A stretch of 64,000 bases of DNA from CAVVSD01 sp963757125 (lineage in GTDB: Bacteria; Actinomycetota; Thermoleophilia; Solirubrobacterales; Solirubrobacteraceae): contig CAVWQP010000006.1 in NCBI GenBank assembly GCA_963757125.1, positions 186,001 through 250,000 of the forward strand, in the 5' to 3' direction. Position numbers and translations under genes: made by a program. The notes below the pieces were generated by a model. That model was not told the origin of the DNA and searched no databases. It worked only from the letters and a program-made list of their open reading frames with translations. Shown in pieces: positions 53,333 to 61,668 of this stretch. Position 1 is the stretch's first letter. Each line of letters opens with the position of its first letter.

Positions 53333-55309
53333 ATGCGCACCGCCGCGCCCATCATCGCCGTGCTCGCGATCCTCGCGATCTCAGGTGCGCTCGTCGCCGC
53401 CGCGATCGCCGGTGCCGACCACGTCGAGCTCGCGCCCTTCCTGTTCGCCGCGGTCGCCGCCCCCGCTGGGGTCGGCGTGCTCGTGGCGTGGCGGCGCCCG
53501 GGTGAGCGCGTGGCCTGGATCCTGCTGCTCGGCGCGCTGTCGGTTGGCGTCGTGATGTGCGCCGACCAGGTCAGCGCGCTGCTGCTGGATCGCGATCGGA
53601 CCTCGACGGCGGGACGCTGGATCCGGGTGCTCGCCGGCGAGTGGCCCGTGCTGTTCCTCTGGCCGCTCGCGCTCGCCTACCTCTTCCCCGACGGCCGGCT
53701 GCCGGGACCGCGTTGGCGCATCCCCTGGCGCATCACGCTCGTCGCCGCGACGGGCGTGCTCGGGCTGCTCCCGTTCGCGAAGCACCTCTCCGACCCGTTC
53801 GACGACGTCCTGAGCCCGATGCCGGTGACCTTCGAGGGGGCGTTCGGGCTCACGGTCTTCTGGATCTGCTGGGCCGGGCTGCTCGGCGGGCTGTTCGCGG
53901 GCGCGGCCGCCGTCTGGTGGCGCAAGCGCCGCTCGACCGGCGAGCGCCGTCTGCAGATGCTGTGGCTGAGCTACGGCGCGTTCCTCGTGCCGCTGTGGCT
54001 GTCGAGCGGCTGGATCATGGGCCTGTTCGGCAGCGACTCCGACGACGTCGGCTTCGTCTGGCTCCTGCTGCTGTACGTCTGGCTCGCGGTGGCCGTGGGC
54101 GTCGCGGTCACCCGCCACGGCCTGTACGGGATCGAGCGGCTCATCAACCGCACGCTGGTCTACGGCGCGCTGACGATCGCCCTGGCCGCCTCCTACGGGA
54201 TCGTCGTCCTCGTGGCCGGCGTCGTCTTCGGCGGCAGCTCCGCGGTCCGCGCGTCGCTGGCCACGCTCGTCGTCGCGCTCGCGTTCGGCCCGCTGCGCAG
54301 GCGGCTGCAGGCGTTCGTCGACTGGCGCTTCTCCCGCGCGCGCTACGAGGGGACGCGCCGGCTGCGCGCGTTCCTCGACGAGGTCCGCGCCGGGCACGCC
54401 GAGCCGGAGGACGTCGCGACCGAGATCGCCGCGGCGCTGCGCGACCCGAGCGCAGAGGTCGTCTACCTCCTGCCGGCGTCGGGCGCATGGGCCGACCGCC
54501 GCGGTCACACGCTCGACGCGGTCCCCGAGGACGGCCGCGCGCACACGCCGATCGGCCGCGACCACCGGCAGGTCGGCGTGCTGCTCCACGACCCGAACCT
54601 CCTGGCCAAGGCGGATCTCCTGCACGGCGTCCTCGACGCCGCGGCCGTCGCGGTCGAGATCGCCTGCCTGCGCGTGGAGGTGCGCCTCCAGCTCGAGGAG
54701 GTCGAGTCCTCGCGGGCGCGCATCGTCCAGGCGGGTGTGGAGGAGCGCCGCCGCCTGGAGCGCGACCTGCACGACGGCGCGCAGCAGCGCCTCGTCACCC
54801 TGGGCATCGTGCTGCGCCGCCTGCAGCGCTCGCTGCCGCCCGAGGCGCGGACGCTCGTGCCCGCGCTCGACGCGGCGGTGGACGAGGTCGTCGCCGCGAT
54901 CACGGACCTGCGCACGATCGCCGCCGGCCTGCGCCCGCCGCGGCTGGACCAGGGCCTGCGCGCTGCGCTCGCCGACCTCGCCCGCGGCGCGGGCGTGCCC
55001 GTCGCGCTGGACGCGGTGGCGCACCGCGCGCCACCGGAGGTCGAGGCCGCCGCGTACTACGTCGCGTGCGAGGCGCTCACGAACGCCGTCAAGCACGCCT
55101 CCGCCACCCAGGTCCAGCTGCGGACCGACCAGCGGGACGGCATCCTGCACCTCCTCGTAGCCGACGACGGGGTCGGCGGCGCGGCGGCGAACGGCGGCAC
55201 GGGCCTCGCTGGCCTGGCCGACCGCGTCGCGGCCCAGGGCGGGCGCCTGGTCATCGAGAGCCCACCGGGCGCCGGGACGCGGGTCGCGGCGGAGTTCCCG
55301 TGCGCGTAG
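53333..55309 (+). CDS. Sensor histidine kinase (NarL/DesK-type, multi-helix)
   Basis: A 658-residue membrane kinase. About eight N-terminal helices (IIAVLAILAISGALVAAAIA onward) and a long cytoplasmic helix precede a coiled-coil GAF-like region, the HisKA_3 dimer motif RRLERDLHDGAQQRLVTLG with phospho-acceptor His, and a HATPase domain with the N box ACEALTNAVKHA and G boxes VADDGVGGA and GTGLAGLADRV. Signal unknown. Its stop is inside the downstream regulator's start (10-nt overlap). Confidence 0.94.
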   Translation: MRTAAPIIAVLAILAISGALVAAAIAGADHVELAPFLFAAVAAPAGVGVLVAWRRPGERVAWILLLGALSVGVVMCADQVSALLLDRDRTSTAGRWIRVLAGEWPVLFLWPLALAYLFPDGRLPGPRWRIPWRITLVAATGVLGLLPFAKHLSDPFDDVLSPMPVTFEGAFGLTVFWICWAGLLGGLFAGAAAVWWRKRRSTGERRLQMLWLSYGAFLVPLWLSSGWIMGLFGSDSDDVGFVWLLLLYVWLAVAVGVAVTRHGLYGIERLINRTLVYGALTIALAASYGIVVLVAGVVFGGSSAVRASLATLVVALAFGPLRRRLQAFVDWRFSRARYEGTRRLRAFLDEVRAGHAEPEDVATEIAAALRDPSAEVVYLLPASGAWADRRGHTLDAVPEDGRAHTPIGRDHRQVGVLLHDPNLLAKADLLHGVLDAAAVAVEIACLRVEVRLQLEEVESSRARIVQAGVEERRRLERDLHDGAQQRLVTLGIVLRRLQRSLPPEARTLVPALDAAVDEVVAAITDLRTIAAGLRPPRLDQGLRAALADLARGAGVPVALDAVAHRAPPEVEAAAYYVACEALTNAVKHASATQVQLRTDQRDGILHLLVADDGVGGAAANGGTGLAGLADRVAAQGGRLVIESPPGAGTRVAAEFPCA

Positions 55310-55947
55310 TCATCGCCGAGGACACCGTGCTGCTCCGCGAGGGGCTCGCCGGCCTGCTCGAGGACGCCGGGCACGACGTCGTCGGGCGCGCCGGGGACGC
55401 CGACGTTCTTCTGGCGCTCGTCGCCGAGCACGAGCCGGATCTCGCCATCGTCGACGTCCGGATGCCGCCCGACTACGACGACGAGGGCACGCAGGCCGCC
55501 GCGACGATCCGGCGCACGCACCCGGAGACGGCGGTGCTCGTGCTCTCGCAGCACATCGAGACCCGCCACGTCGTCGAGCTCGTCGCCGCCGGGGGCGGAT
55601 TCGGCTACCTGCTCAAGGACCGCGTGCTCGACGTCGACGACTTCCTCGACGCCGCGCGCCGCGTCAGCGAGGGCGGCTCGGCGCTCGACCCGCAGGTCGT
55701 GAGCCGGCTGCTCTCGACGCAGGGGGCGGTCGACCCGCTGGCCGAGCTGTCTCCGCGCGAGCGCGAGGTCCTCTCGCTCATGGCCGAGGGCAGGACGAAC
55801 GCGGGCATCGCCACGCGGCTGTGGCTCACGGAGAAGACCGTCGAGACGCACGTCCGGTCGATCCTCATGAAGCTCGGCCTGTCGGTCAGCTCCGACGACC
55901 ACAGGCGCGTCATGGCCGTGCTGGCCTACCTGCGCGCTCAGAGCTAG
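55300..55947 (+). CDS. Response regulator (NarL/FixJ family)
   Basis: A 215-residue regulator. Receiver domain: VVIAEDTVLLREGLAGLLE with acidic Glu-Asp pair, phospho-acceptor Asp in AIVDVRMPPDYDDEG, Thr/Ser in VLVLSQHIE and Lys in YLLKDRVLD. LuxR-type HTH: LSPREREVLSLMAEGRTNAG and EKTVETHVRSILMKLGL. GTG at 55300 within the kinase gene end. It pairs with the upstream kinase. Confidence 0.94.
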   Translation: MRVVIAEDTVLLREGLAGLLEDAGHDVVGRAGDADVLLALVAEHEPDLAIVDVRMPPDYDDEGTQAAATIRRTHPETAVLVLSQHIETRHVVELVAAGGGFGYLLKDRVLDVDDFLDAARRVSEGGSALDPQVVSRLLSTQGAVDPLAELSPREREVLSLMAEGRTNAGIATRLWLTEKTVETHVRSILMKLGLSVSSDDHRRVMAVLAYLRAQS

Positions 55948-56009
55948 CACCGAGTCCGACAGCCCTCAGGACCGGTGCTGGTCCTGATGACCTGAGGCCG
56001 CCGGAAATC

Positions 56010-56015
56010 TAGCGT
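56010..56015 (+). promoter_or_regulatory. -10 box TAGCGT before the 160-residue secreted protein
   Basis: TAGCGT ends 7 nt before the ATG at 56023. Confidence 0.4.
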
Positions 56016-56022
56016 TTGCAGC

Positions 56023-56505
56023 ATGATCACGCCGCTCCGCACCAACGCTCGCCGGCTGCTCGCCGGCGCCCTCGCGATCGCCGCCACGGCCGCCGTCGCC
56101 ACCCCCGCCCACGCCGGTCAGACGAAGACGCTGCGCTTCTTCGAGAAGACGACCGACGTGCACCTCGCCTCTGCCGACGGCACGCCCAAGCAGGGTGCGC
56201 CCGCGGTGGGAGACATCCTGGACGCGTCGGGCGACGTGTACCGCGGCGACCATCGCCGCCACAGCGAGCGTCCTGTCGGCACCGATCACACCCGGTGCAC
56301 GTTCACCGCGCCCGACACCGCGACGTGCGCGACCGAGGTCGCCATCGGCGGCAGCCTCATCCTCGTGCGGACCACGGGCGAGGACGAGGCCTTCACCGCC
56401 TGGTACGGGACCGGAGACTTCAAGGGCATCACCGGCAGCGGCACCTCGCACAACCTCGGCCAGACCAACAACTCCGACGTCGTGCTTCGCTACAAGCTGG
56501 GTTAG
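56023..56505 (+). CDS. Secreted small beta-barrel protein (allene oxide cyclase-like pattern)
   Basis: A 160-residue protein with a signal peptide ending THAH region (ALAIAATAAVATPAHAG). The mature part reads RFFEKTTDVHLASADG, AAVGDILDASGDVYRG, CTFTAPDTATCATEVAIGG and AWYGTGDFKGITGSGTSHNL, the ordering seen in allene-oxide-cyclase/dirigent-like barrels of actinobacteria. Function unknown. Shares TTAG with the convergent LysM protein gene. Confidence 0.7.
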   Translation: MITPLRTNARRLLAGALAIAATAAVATPAHAGQTKTLRFFEKTTDVHLASADGTPKQGAPAVGDILDASGDVYRGDHRRHSERPVGTDHTRCTFTAPDTATCATEVAIGGSLILVRTTGEDEAFTAWYGTGDFKGITGSGTSHNLGQTNNSDVVLRYKLG

Positions 56506-57404
56506 CCGCCGAAGCGGGACCGCAGCGCCATCACGTTGTCCACGTACTGCTCGGTCTCGGGCAGCAGGCCGATCTTCCGCACGGAGGCGAGGCCCTGGTA
56601 GTAGCCGGCGGTGGCGAGACGCTCGTCGCCGCCGGTGTCGCGCAGCAGGTGCGCCAGGTACAGCGAGCCGGCGCGGACGTTGTCCTCGGCCGAGTCCGGG
56701 TTGAGCTTCTGCGTCGTCAGGTACTGCTGGACGTAGTCCCAGGTGCCCGGCATGACCTGCATGACCCCGCGTGCGTTGGCGGAGGAGACCATGGAGTTGT
56801 TGAAGCCGCTCTCCTGCCAGCCGATGGCCGCGGCGAGGCTCGCCGGCGCGCCGTGCTGGGCGGCGATGCTCGAGACCTGTCCGCCGTCGAGGCGCACGGG
56901 CGTCGGGTCCGGGCTCGCGTTCGCGACGACCGTCGCGGGGGCCGGCTGGGCCGACCGCGCCGGGGCGGGCGCGCCGGTCGGCAGCTTGAGGACGGTCCCG
57001 GCGAGGAGGAAGGCGTCCGGGTCGAGCCCGTTCATCTGCGCCATCACGGTCGTCGGGACGCCCGCCTGGGCTGCGAGGCCCGACAGCGTGTCGCCGACGC
57101 GGACGGTGTAGCCGCCCATCGCCTCCGGAGCGCTGCCCGACGCGGCTGGGGCTGCGGCCGCCTGGGCCGTGCCGGCCTCCGCCCGCGCGGGGATGCGGAT
57201 CGTCGAGCCGATGATGAGCTGGTGGTCGGCCGCGAGGCCGTTGTAGGCGGCCAGCGTGCCGGGCTGCAGGCCGTTCGCGCTCGCGATCGACCAGAGCGAC
57301 TCGCCGGGGCTCACGGCGCGTGAGACCTCGGCGGAGGCGAGGGAGGGGAGGGCCAGCGCGGCGGCGCAGGCGGCGAGTGAGATCAGGCGGAGTCGGGACA
57401 GCAC
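56502..57404 (-). CDS. Secreted LysM lytic transglycosylase
   Basis: A 300-residue exported cell wall enzyme. Signal peptide (LISLAACAAALALPSLASA), LysM 1 (VSPGESLWSIASANGLQPGTL), LysM 2 (YTVRVGDTLSGLAAQAGVP), a Pro/Ala linker, then an SLT domain with catalytic Glu in AAIGWQESGFNNSMVSSANA and VMQVMPGTWDYVQ. Second transglycosylase in the window beside the one at 35595. Confidence 0.92.
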   Translation of the reverse strand: MLSRLRLISLAACAAALALPSLASAEVSRAVSPGESLWSIASANGLQPGTLAAYNGLAADHQLIIGSTIRIPARAEAGTAQAAAAPAASGSAPEAMGGYTVRVGDTLSGLAAQAGVPTTVMAQMNGLDPDAFLLAGTVLKLPTGAPAPARSAQPAPATVVANASPDPTPVRLDGGQVSSIAAQHGAPASLAAAIGWQESGFNNSMVSSANARGVMQVMPGTWDYVQQYLTTQKLNPDSAEDNVRAGSLYLAHLLRDTGGDERLATAGYYQGLASVRKIGLLPETEQYVDNVMALRSRFGG

Positions 57405-57470
57405 GCGCCCACTGTGCCCGATCGAGACCGGGATCCCCGGCCGCCGCGCGGACCTATGTCCCCCTGCACA

Positions 57471-58352
57471 TCAGCCTGCGAGCTCCTCCACCGCCGCGCG
57501 GAACGCGCTCAGCTCCTCGCCGTCCACGGAGTAGGCGTGCTCGGGCCCCGGGTAGGCGCGGCTGCGCACGTCCGCCGCGTACGCCGCGACGCCGTCGACC
57601 ATGTCGTCGAGGAGGTCGGCGTAGCGCTTCACGAACCTGGCGCCGTGGCCCTCGCGGATCCCGAGCAGGTCGTGGAACACGAGCACCTGGCCGTCGACCG
57701 CCGGACCGGCGCCGATGCCGATGACCGGCACCTGCATCTTCGAGGAGATGACCGCTGCGACCTCGGACGGGATCGCCTCGAAGACGATCGAGAAGCAGCC
57801 GGCGTCCTGCAGGTCCAGCGCGTCCTGGGCCAGCTCGAGCGCGCGGTCGGCCGTGCGGCCCTGTGCGCGCCAGCCGCCGAGCGCCGTGGCGGTCTGCGGG
57901 GTGAGGCCGACGTGGCCCATGACGGGGATGCCGGCGCGGACGATCGCGCGGGCCCGCTCGGCGTTCACTCCGCCGCCCTCGAGCTTGATCGCGTCGCAGC
58001 CCGCCTCCTTCACGAAGCGCTGCGCGGTCGCGATCGCCTGGGCGTCGGAGATCTCGTACGACCCGAACGGCAGGTCGCCGACGAGCAGCGGCGTGCGCAG
58101 GCCACGACGCACCGCCGCGGCGAGCATGAGCAGCTCGTCCACGGAGATCGGCACGGTGGACTCGTAGCCGAGCACGGTGTTGGCCGCGCTGTCGCCGACG
58201 AGGACGACGTCGACGCCGGCGCGCTCGGCCGCCCGTGCGGACGGGAAGTCGTAGGCGGTGACCATCACGATCGGCTCGCCCGCCTCGCGCTTGTCCATCA
58301 GGCGCGGGAGGGTCATGGGCCGGGTGTCGAGGATCTCGGGGAGAGAGGACAT
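57471..58352 (-). CDS. panB: 3-methyl-2-oxobutanoate hydroxymethyltransferase
   Basis: A 293-residue TIM barrel that makes ketopantoate from alpha-ketoisovalerate and methylene-THF. IVMVTAYDFPSARAAERAG, metal-binding Asp in VLVGDSAANTVLGYESTVP, VGDLPFGSY, catalytic Glu in FSIVFEAIPSEVAAVIS and GIGAGPAVDGQVLVFHDLLG. Normal length. Overlaps the panC stop by one base (TGATG). The LIV transporter and this gene may share valine-derived substrate, but that is inference. Confidence 0.96.
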   Translation of the reverse strand: MSSLPEILDTRPMTLPRLMDKREAGEPIVMVTAYDFPSARAAERAGVDVVLVGDSAANTVLGYESTVPISVDELLMLAAAVRRGLRTPLLVGDLPFGSYEISDAQAIATAQRFVKEAGCDAIKLEGGGVNAERARAIVRAGIPVMGHVGLTPQTATALGGWRAQGRTADRALELAQDALDLQDAGCFSIVFEAIPSEVAAVISSKMQVPVIGIGAGPAVDGQVLVFHDLLGIREGHGARFVKRYADLLDDMVDGVAAYAADVRSRAYPGPEHAYSVDGEELSAFRAAVEELAG

Positions 58353-59212
58353 CAGCTGACGCTCCCGTTCGGAATCAATGGGTGGTTGTCGATGAGTCGC
58401 ACGTCGCCCACGCGGGCGGCGACGGTGATGAGCGCCCGGCGATCGATCTCGCCGAGCTCGGTGAAGCTGTCGGCGTCGACGACCGCGAGGTACTCGGGGT
58501 CGACGGCGTAGGGGGACATCGCGGCGCGCGCGGCGGCGACGACGGCCGTCGCATCGCGCGTGCCGCCGGCCACGGTGTCGCTCGCGGCGCGAAGCGCGGC
58601 GTGCAGCGCGAGGGCCCGCTCGCGGTCGTCGGCCCGCAGCCGGACGTTGCGGCTCGAGAGCGCCAGGCCGTCGGGCTCGCGCACGGTCTCGACCGCCTCG
58701 ATGCGCACGGGGACGTCGAGGTCGCGCACCATCCGCCGGATGACGGCGAGCTGCTGGCCGTCCTTCTGGCCGAAGTACGCGACGTCCGGCGCGGCCATGT
58801 TCAGCAGCTTCAGCACGACGGTCGCGACGCCCTCGAAGTGGACCGATCCGCGGTGGTCGCCCTCGAACCCGCGCGCGGGACCGGCCACCGTGACCGTCGT
58901 CGCGAAGCCGGCGGGGTAGACGTCCTCCGGCGCCGGCGCGAACACGATGTCCACGCCCGCCGCCTCGGCGATCGCGGCGTCGGCGGCCTCCGTCCGGGGG
59001 TAGGCGGCGAGGTCGGCGGCCTCGTCGAACTGGGTCGGGTTGACGAAGAGCGACATGACGACGCGATCGTTCTCCGCGCGCGCGCGCCGCAGCAGCTCGG
59101 CGTGCCCGGCGTGCAGCGCGCCCATCGTCGGGACGAGGCCGATCGACTCCCCGGCGTGGCGCGGGCCGGCGAGGGCCTCGCGCAGCTCGGGGACGGTGCG
59201 AATCGTCCTCAT
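58352..59212 (-). CDS. panC: Pantothenate synthetase (pantoate-beta-alanine ligase)
   Basis: A 286-residue ATP-dependent ligase. HxGH motif in GLVPTMGALHAGHAELLRRA, second nucleotide motif SLFVNPTQFDEAADLAAYPR, KMSK-like segment in LALSSRNVRLRADDRERALAL and the AAPDVAYFGQKDGQQLAVI helix. Start overlaps the DUF2520 gene as ATGA; one base overlap to panB. Order DUF2520-panC-panB. Confidence 0.96.
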   Translation of the reverse strand: MRTIRTVPELREALAGPRHAGESIGLVPTMGALHAGHAELLRRARAENDRVVMSLFVNPTQFDEAADLAAYPRTEAADAAIAEAAGVDIVFAPAPEDVYPAGFATTVTVAGPARGFEGDHRGSVHFEGVATVVLKLLNMAAPDVAYFGQKDGQQLAVIRRMVRDLDVPVRIEAVETVREPDGLALSSRNVRLRADDRERALALHAALRAASDTVAGGTRDATAVVAAARAAMSPYAVDPEYLAVVDADSFTELGEIDRRALITVAARVGDVRLIDNHPLIPNGSVS

Positions 59213-59967
59213 GCCGCCACCGCCTCGTCGCGGGCGGCCAGGCGGGCCGTCGCCGCGGCGAGCGCGTCGAAGACCTCGACGAGGTCGGGGGTGCGCTCGG
59301 CGACCGCGGCCCGCTGCCGGGCGACCGTCTCGTGGTCGCCGCGGGCGATCGGGCCGGTCAGCGCGCGCTCGCCGCCGTCCTGGGCCCAGGCCTCGACGGC
59401 GGCGCGGACGAGCGGCACGAGCGCCGCGCGGTCGGCGCCCGCGGTGGCCAGGAGGCGCTCGGCGCCGTCCTGGAGCGTGACGAGCAGGTTCGCGGCGATC
59501 GAGGCGGCCGCGTGGTACGCGGCCCGGTCGGCGTCGGCGATGTCGATCGGATCGAGGCCCGCGGCGTGGGCCAGTGCGTGCGCCATGCGCAACGCACGGG
59601 GCGTCGAGCCCGCCACCGCCGCGGGGGCGCCGGCGAGCTGCGCCGCACCCGCGCCGGGCGGGATCGTCATGAGCGGGTGCAGCGAGAAGGCCTCGTGCCC
59701 GGCGTCGGTGAGGACGTCGAGCGTCGTCGCGCCCGAGGTGTGGCCGACCAGGCGGCCGGGCCGCAGCGTGGCGGCGGCGACGGCGATCTGCGCGTCCGGG
59801 ACGCACAGCAGCACGGGCCCATCGGTCGTGGGGATCTCACCGCGCCCGAGCGGGCCTTCGACGGCGATGCCGGCGGCGCGCAGCGCGGCGGCGAGAGCGG
59901 TGCCCGCACGCCCTGCGCCGATGATGGCGCAGCCGGCGGGGCAGCCTACGTCGGTGTCGATGCTCAT
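59209..59967 (-). CDS. Rossmann-like/DUF2520 protein of the pantothenate operon
   Basis: A 252-residue 6-phosphogluconate-dehydrogenase-like protein. N-terminal dinucleotide fold CAIIGAGRAGTALAAALRAAG, CVPDAQIAVAAATL, VGHTSGATTLDVL and SLHPLMTIPPG; C-terminal all-helical DUF2520 half AADRAAYHAAASIAANLLV-like (DRAAYHAAASIAANLLVTL). Its fold resembles ketopantoate reductase, and its location ahead of panC and panB makes it a candidate for the missing PanE step. ATG at 59967 is chosen; upstream in-frame extension is possible to 60039. Confidence 0.85.
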   Translation of the reverse strand: MSIDTDVGCPAGCAIIGAGRAGTALAAALRAAGIAVEGPLGRGEIPTTDGPVLLCVPDAQIAVAAATLRPGRLVGHTSGATTLDVLTDAGHEAFSLHPLMTIPPGAGAAQLAGAPAAVAGSTPRALRMAHALAHAAGLDPIDIADADRAAYHAAASIAANLLVTLQDGAERLLATAGADRAALVPLVRAAVEAWAQDGGERALTGPIARGDHETVARQRAAVAERTPDLVEVFDALAAATARLAARDEAVAA

Positions 59968-60157
59968 CTCGGTCCAGCCCCCTTCGGCGGGGTGCCGGTC
60001 GCGGTCTTGAACGACTTCGGTCGGGTCCTGCTGGTCCATCCCCGGAGGCGGGTGATGGCCGCCGTTCAGGATACCGCGTTCCCTACCCGTCCTGGCCGGA
60101 TGTACGCAACGAGCGGCCTCGCACGGCGCGCGCGCCGATCGCGACGTCCGGCCTGTC

Positions 60158-60163
60158 TACCAT
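60158..60163 (+). promoter_or_regulatory. -10 box TACCAT before the uracil-DNA glycosylase
   Basis: TACCAT ends 7 nt before the ATG at 60171. The 131-nt gap back to the divergent pantothenate operon shows nothing else clear. Confidence 0.4.
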
Positions 60164-60170
60164 CGCGGCG

Positions 60171-60860
60171 ATGGTGACCACCGAGACCCGTCGCGAGGAG
60201 CTCAAGGAGGTCTTCACGGAGGCGCGGGGCTGCACGCGCTGCCCGCAGCTCGCCGCGACCCGAACGCAGGTCGTCTTCGGCGCCGGGAACGCCGACGCGG
60301 ACCTCATGTTCGTGGGGGAGGCGCCCGGTGCGCGCGAGGACGAGCGCGGCCTGCCGTTCGTCGGCGCAGCGGGGAAGATGCTCGAGGAGCTGCTGGCCGG
60401 CGTCGGCCTGCAGCGCGACGACGTCTTCATCGCCAACGTCCTCAAGTGCCGCCCGCCCGGCAACCGCGACCCCGCGCCGGTGGAGATCGAGAACTGCCAG
60501 GAGTACCTGTTCCGGCAGGTCCAGCTCATCCGCCCGAAGGTCATCTGCACGCTGGGCAACTTCTCGACGAAGCTGCTGCGCGCGGATCCGACGGGGATCA
60601 CGCGCCTGCACGGCCGCCCCGAGATCCGGATCGTCGGCACGCGCGCGGTGCGGCTGTACCCGATCCACCATCCCGCGGCCGCGCTCTACACGCGCTCGCT
60701 GCAGGACACGCTGCGCGAGGACTTCGCGCGGCTCCCGGGACTGCTGGAGCTGCCCGAGCCCGATCAGCCCGAGCGCGAGATCGAGCCCGATCTCCTCGAG
60801 AACGCAGGCGACCCCGAGGACCATGAGGACCCCGGGGCCGAGCAGCTCGGTCTGTTCTAG
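60171..60860 (+). CDS. Uracil-DNA glycosylase, family 4 (Fe-S)
   Basis: A 229-residue base excision enzyme. [4Fe-4S] cysteines in GCTRCPQLA and later in LKCRPPGNRDP and IENCQEYLF. Motif 1 MFVGEAPGAREDERGLPFVG with the uracil pocket, NVLKCRPPGN, TLGNFSTKLL and motif 3 YPIHHPAAALY. An acidic C-terminal tail (about 25 residues) extends past the family core. Stop is three bases from the convergent gene's stop (TAGCCCCTAG). Confidence 0.94.
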   Translation: MVTTETRREELKEVFTEARGCTRCPQLAATRTQVVFGAGNADADLMFVGEAPGAREDERGLPFVGAAGKMLEELLAGVGLQRDDVFIANVLKCRPPGNRDPAPVEIENCQEYLFRQVQLIRPKVICTLGNFSTKLLRADPTGITRLHGRPEIRIVGTRAVRLYPIHHPAAALYTRSLQDTLREDFARLPGLLELPEPDQPEREIEPDLLENAGDPEDHEDPGAEQLGLF

Positions 60861-60863
60861 CCC

Positions 60864-61499
60864 CTAGCCGCGGCGGTACGGGTCGATGTAGACGTCGTCG
60901 ACGCGCATGGTGCTCACGCCGATGTTCGTGACCCGGATCGAGAACTGCTTGCCCAGGAGGCCGAGGCCCGTGAGCATCGGCAGCGTGGGAGACCACGCGC
61001 CGCCGGTGGCGACGCCCGCGGGCAGTCCGACGCCGTTGTAGACCGCCTGGACGAGCACGAGGCCCGTGACAGGACCCGTCGCGAACATGCGGATCGTCGG
61101 CTCGGCGAGGCCCACGCACGAGGCGGGGCTCGTGGCGCTGGCGCCCGGTGCGAGCTGGAGCGACGAGTGGTCGCCGGCGCCGCCGACCTGCTGCGAGGCG
61201 TTGCCGTCGACGATCCTCGCGCCGCCGGTCAGGGTCCAGGCCGGTGAGCCGGCCTCGAAGTCGCCGCCGGGGGCGGGCTTGTAGTTGGACTGGTCGAGCC
61301 AGGGCGCGAAGGTCTTCGCCGTGACGGCGCCCGCGTCGCAGGCCGTGGTGCTCTGGCTGACGGCGCCGGTGACGGCCTTGAGGGTTCCACCCAGGAGCCC
61401 TCCGGAAGCCGCGCTCGCCGAGGCGGGCGCGATGGCTGCGAGCGCTGCGGCCCCTGCAAGGGCCAGGCGGAGCAGCCGGGTGTTCATCTTGGTGTGCAT
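60864..61499 (-). CDS. Secreted protein of unknown function
   Basis: A 211-residue protein. Signal peptide (LLRLALAGAAALAAIAPASASA), then a beta-rich domain with LDQSNYKPAPGGDFEAGSPA, WTLTGGARIVDGNASQQVGG, paired cysteines (TTACDAG ... ASCVGLAE) and a C-terminal strand pair ending RVDDVYIDPYRRG. It resembles carbohydrate-binding-like jelly-roll exoproteins; no family assigned. ATG at 61499 has AGGAGGACG upstream. Transcribed divergently from the HD-GYP gene, with a 169-nt gap in which I see no further element. Confidence 0.75.
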   Translation of the reverse strand: MHTKMNTRLLRLALAGAAALAAIAPASASAASGGLLGGTLKAVTGAVSQSTTACDAGAVTAKTFAPWLDQSNYKPAPGGDFEAGSPAWTLTGGARIVDGNASQQVGGAGDHSSLQLAPGASATSPASCVGLAEPTIRMFATGPVTGLVLVQAVYNGVGLPAGVATGGAWSPTLPMLTGLGLLGKQFSIRVTNIGVSTMRVDDVYIDPYRRG

Positions 61500-61668
61500 C
61501 GTCCTCCTTGACGTACGAGCGGTCGCATCCGTGTTGGGCCGCTGGAGAACCCATCGGCCGCCCGTTCCCGATCTGAACGTCATCAGGCACCTCATGGCCA
61601 GGTGTCCGACATCCAGTCCGCCCGTTGCGGTGTCCTCCGGCCGTGGCCGATCACCCGGGGGAGGGATC

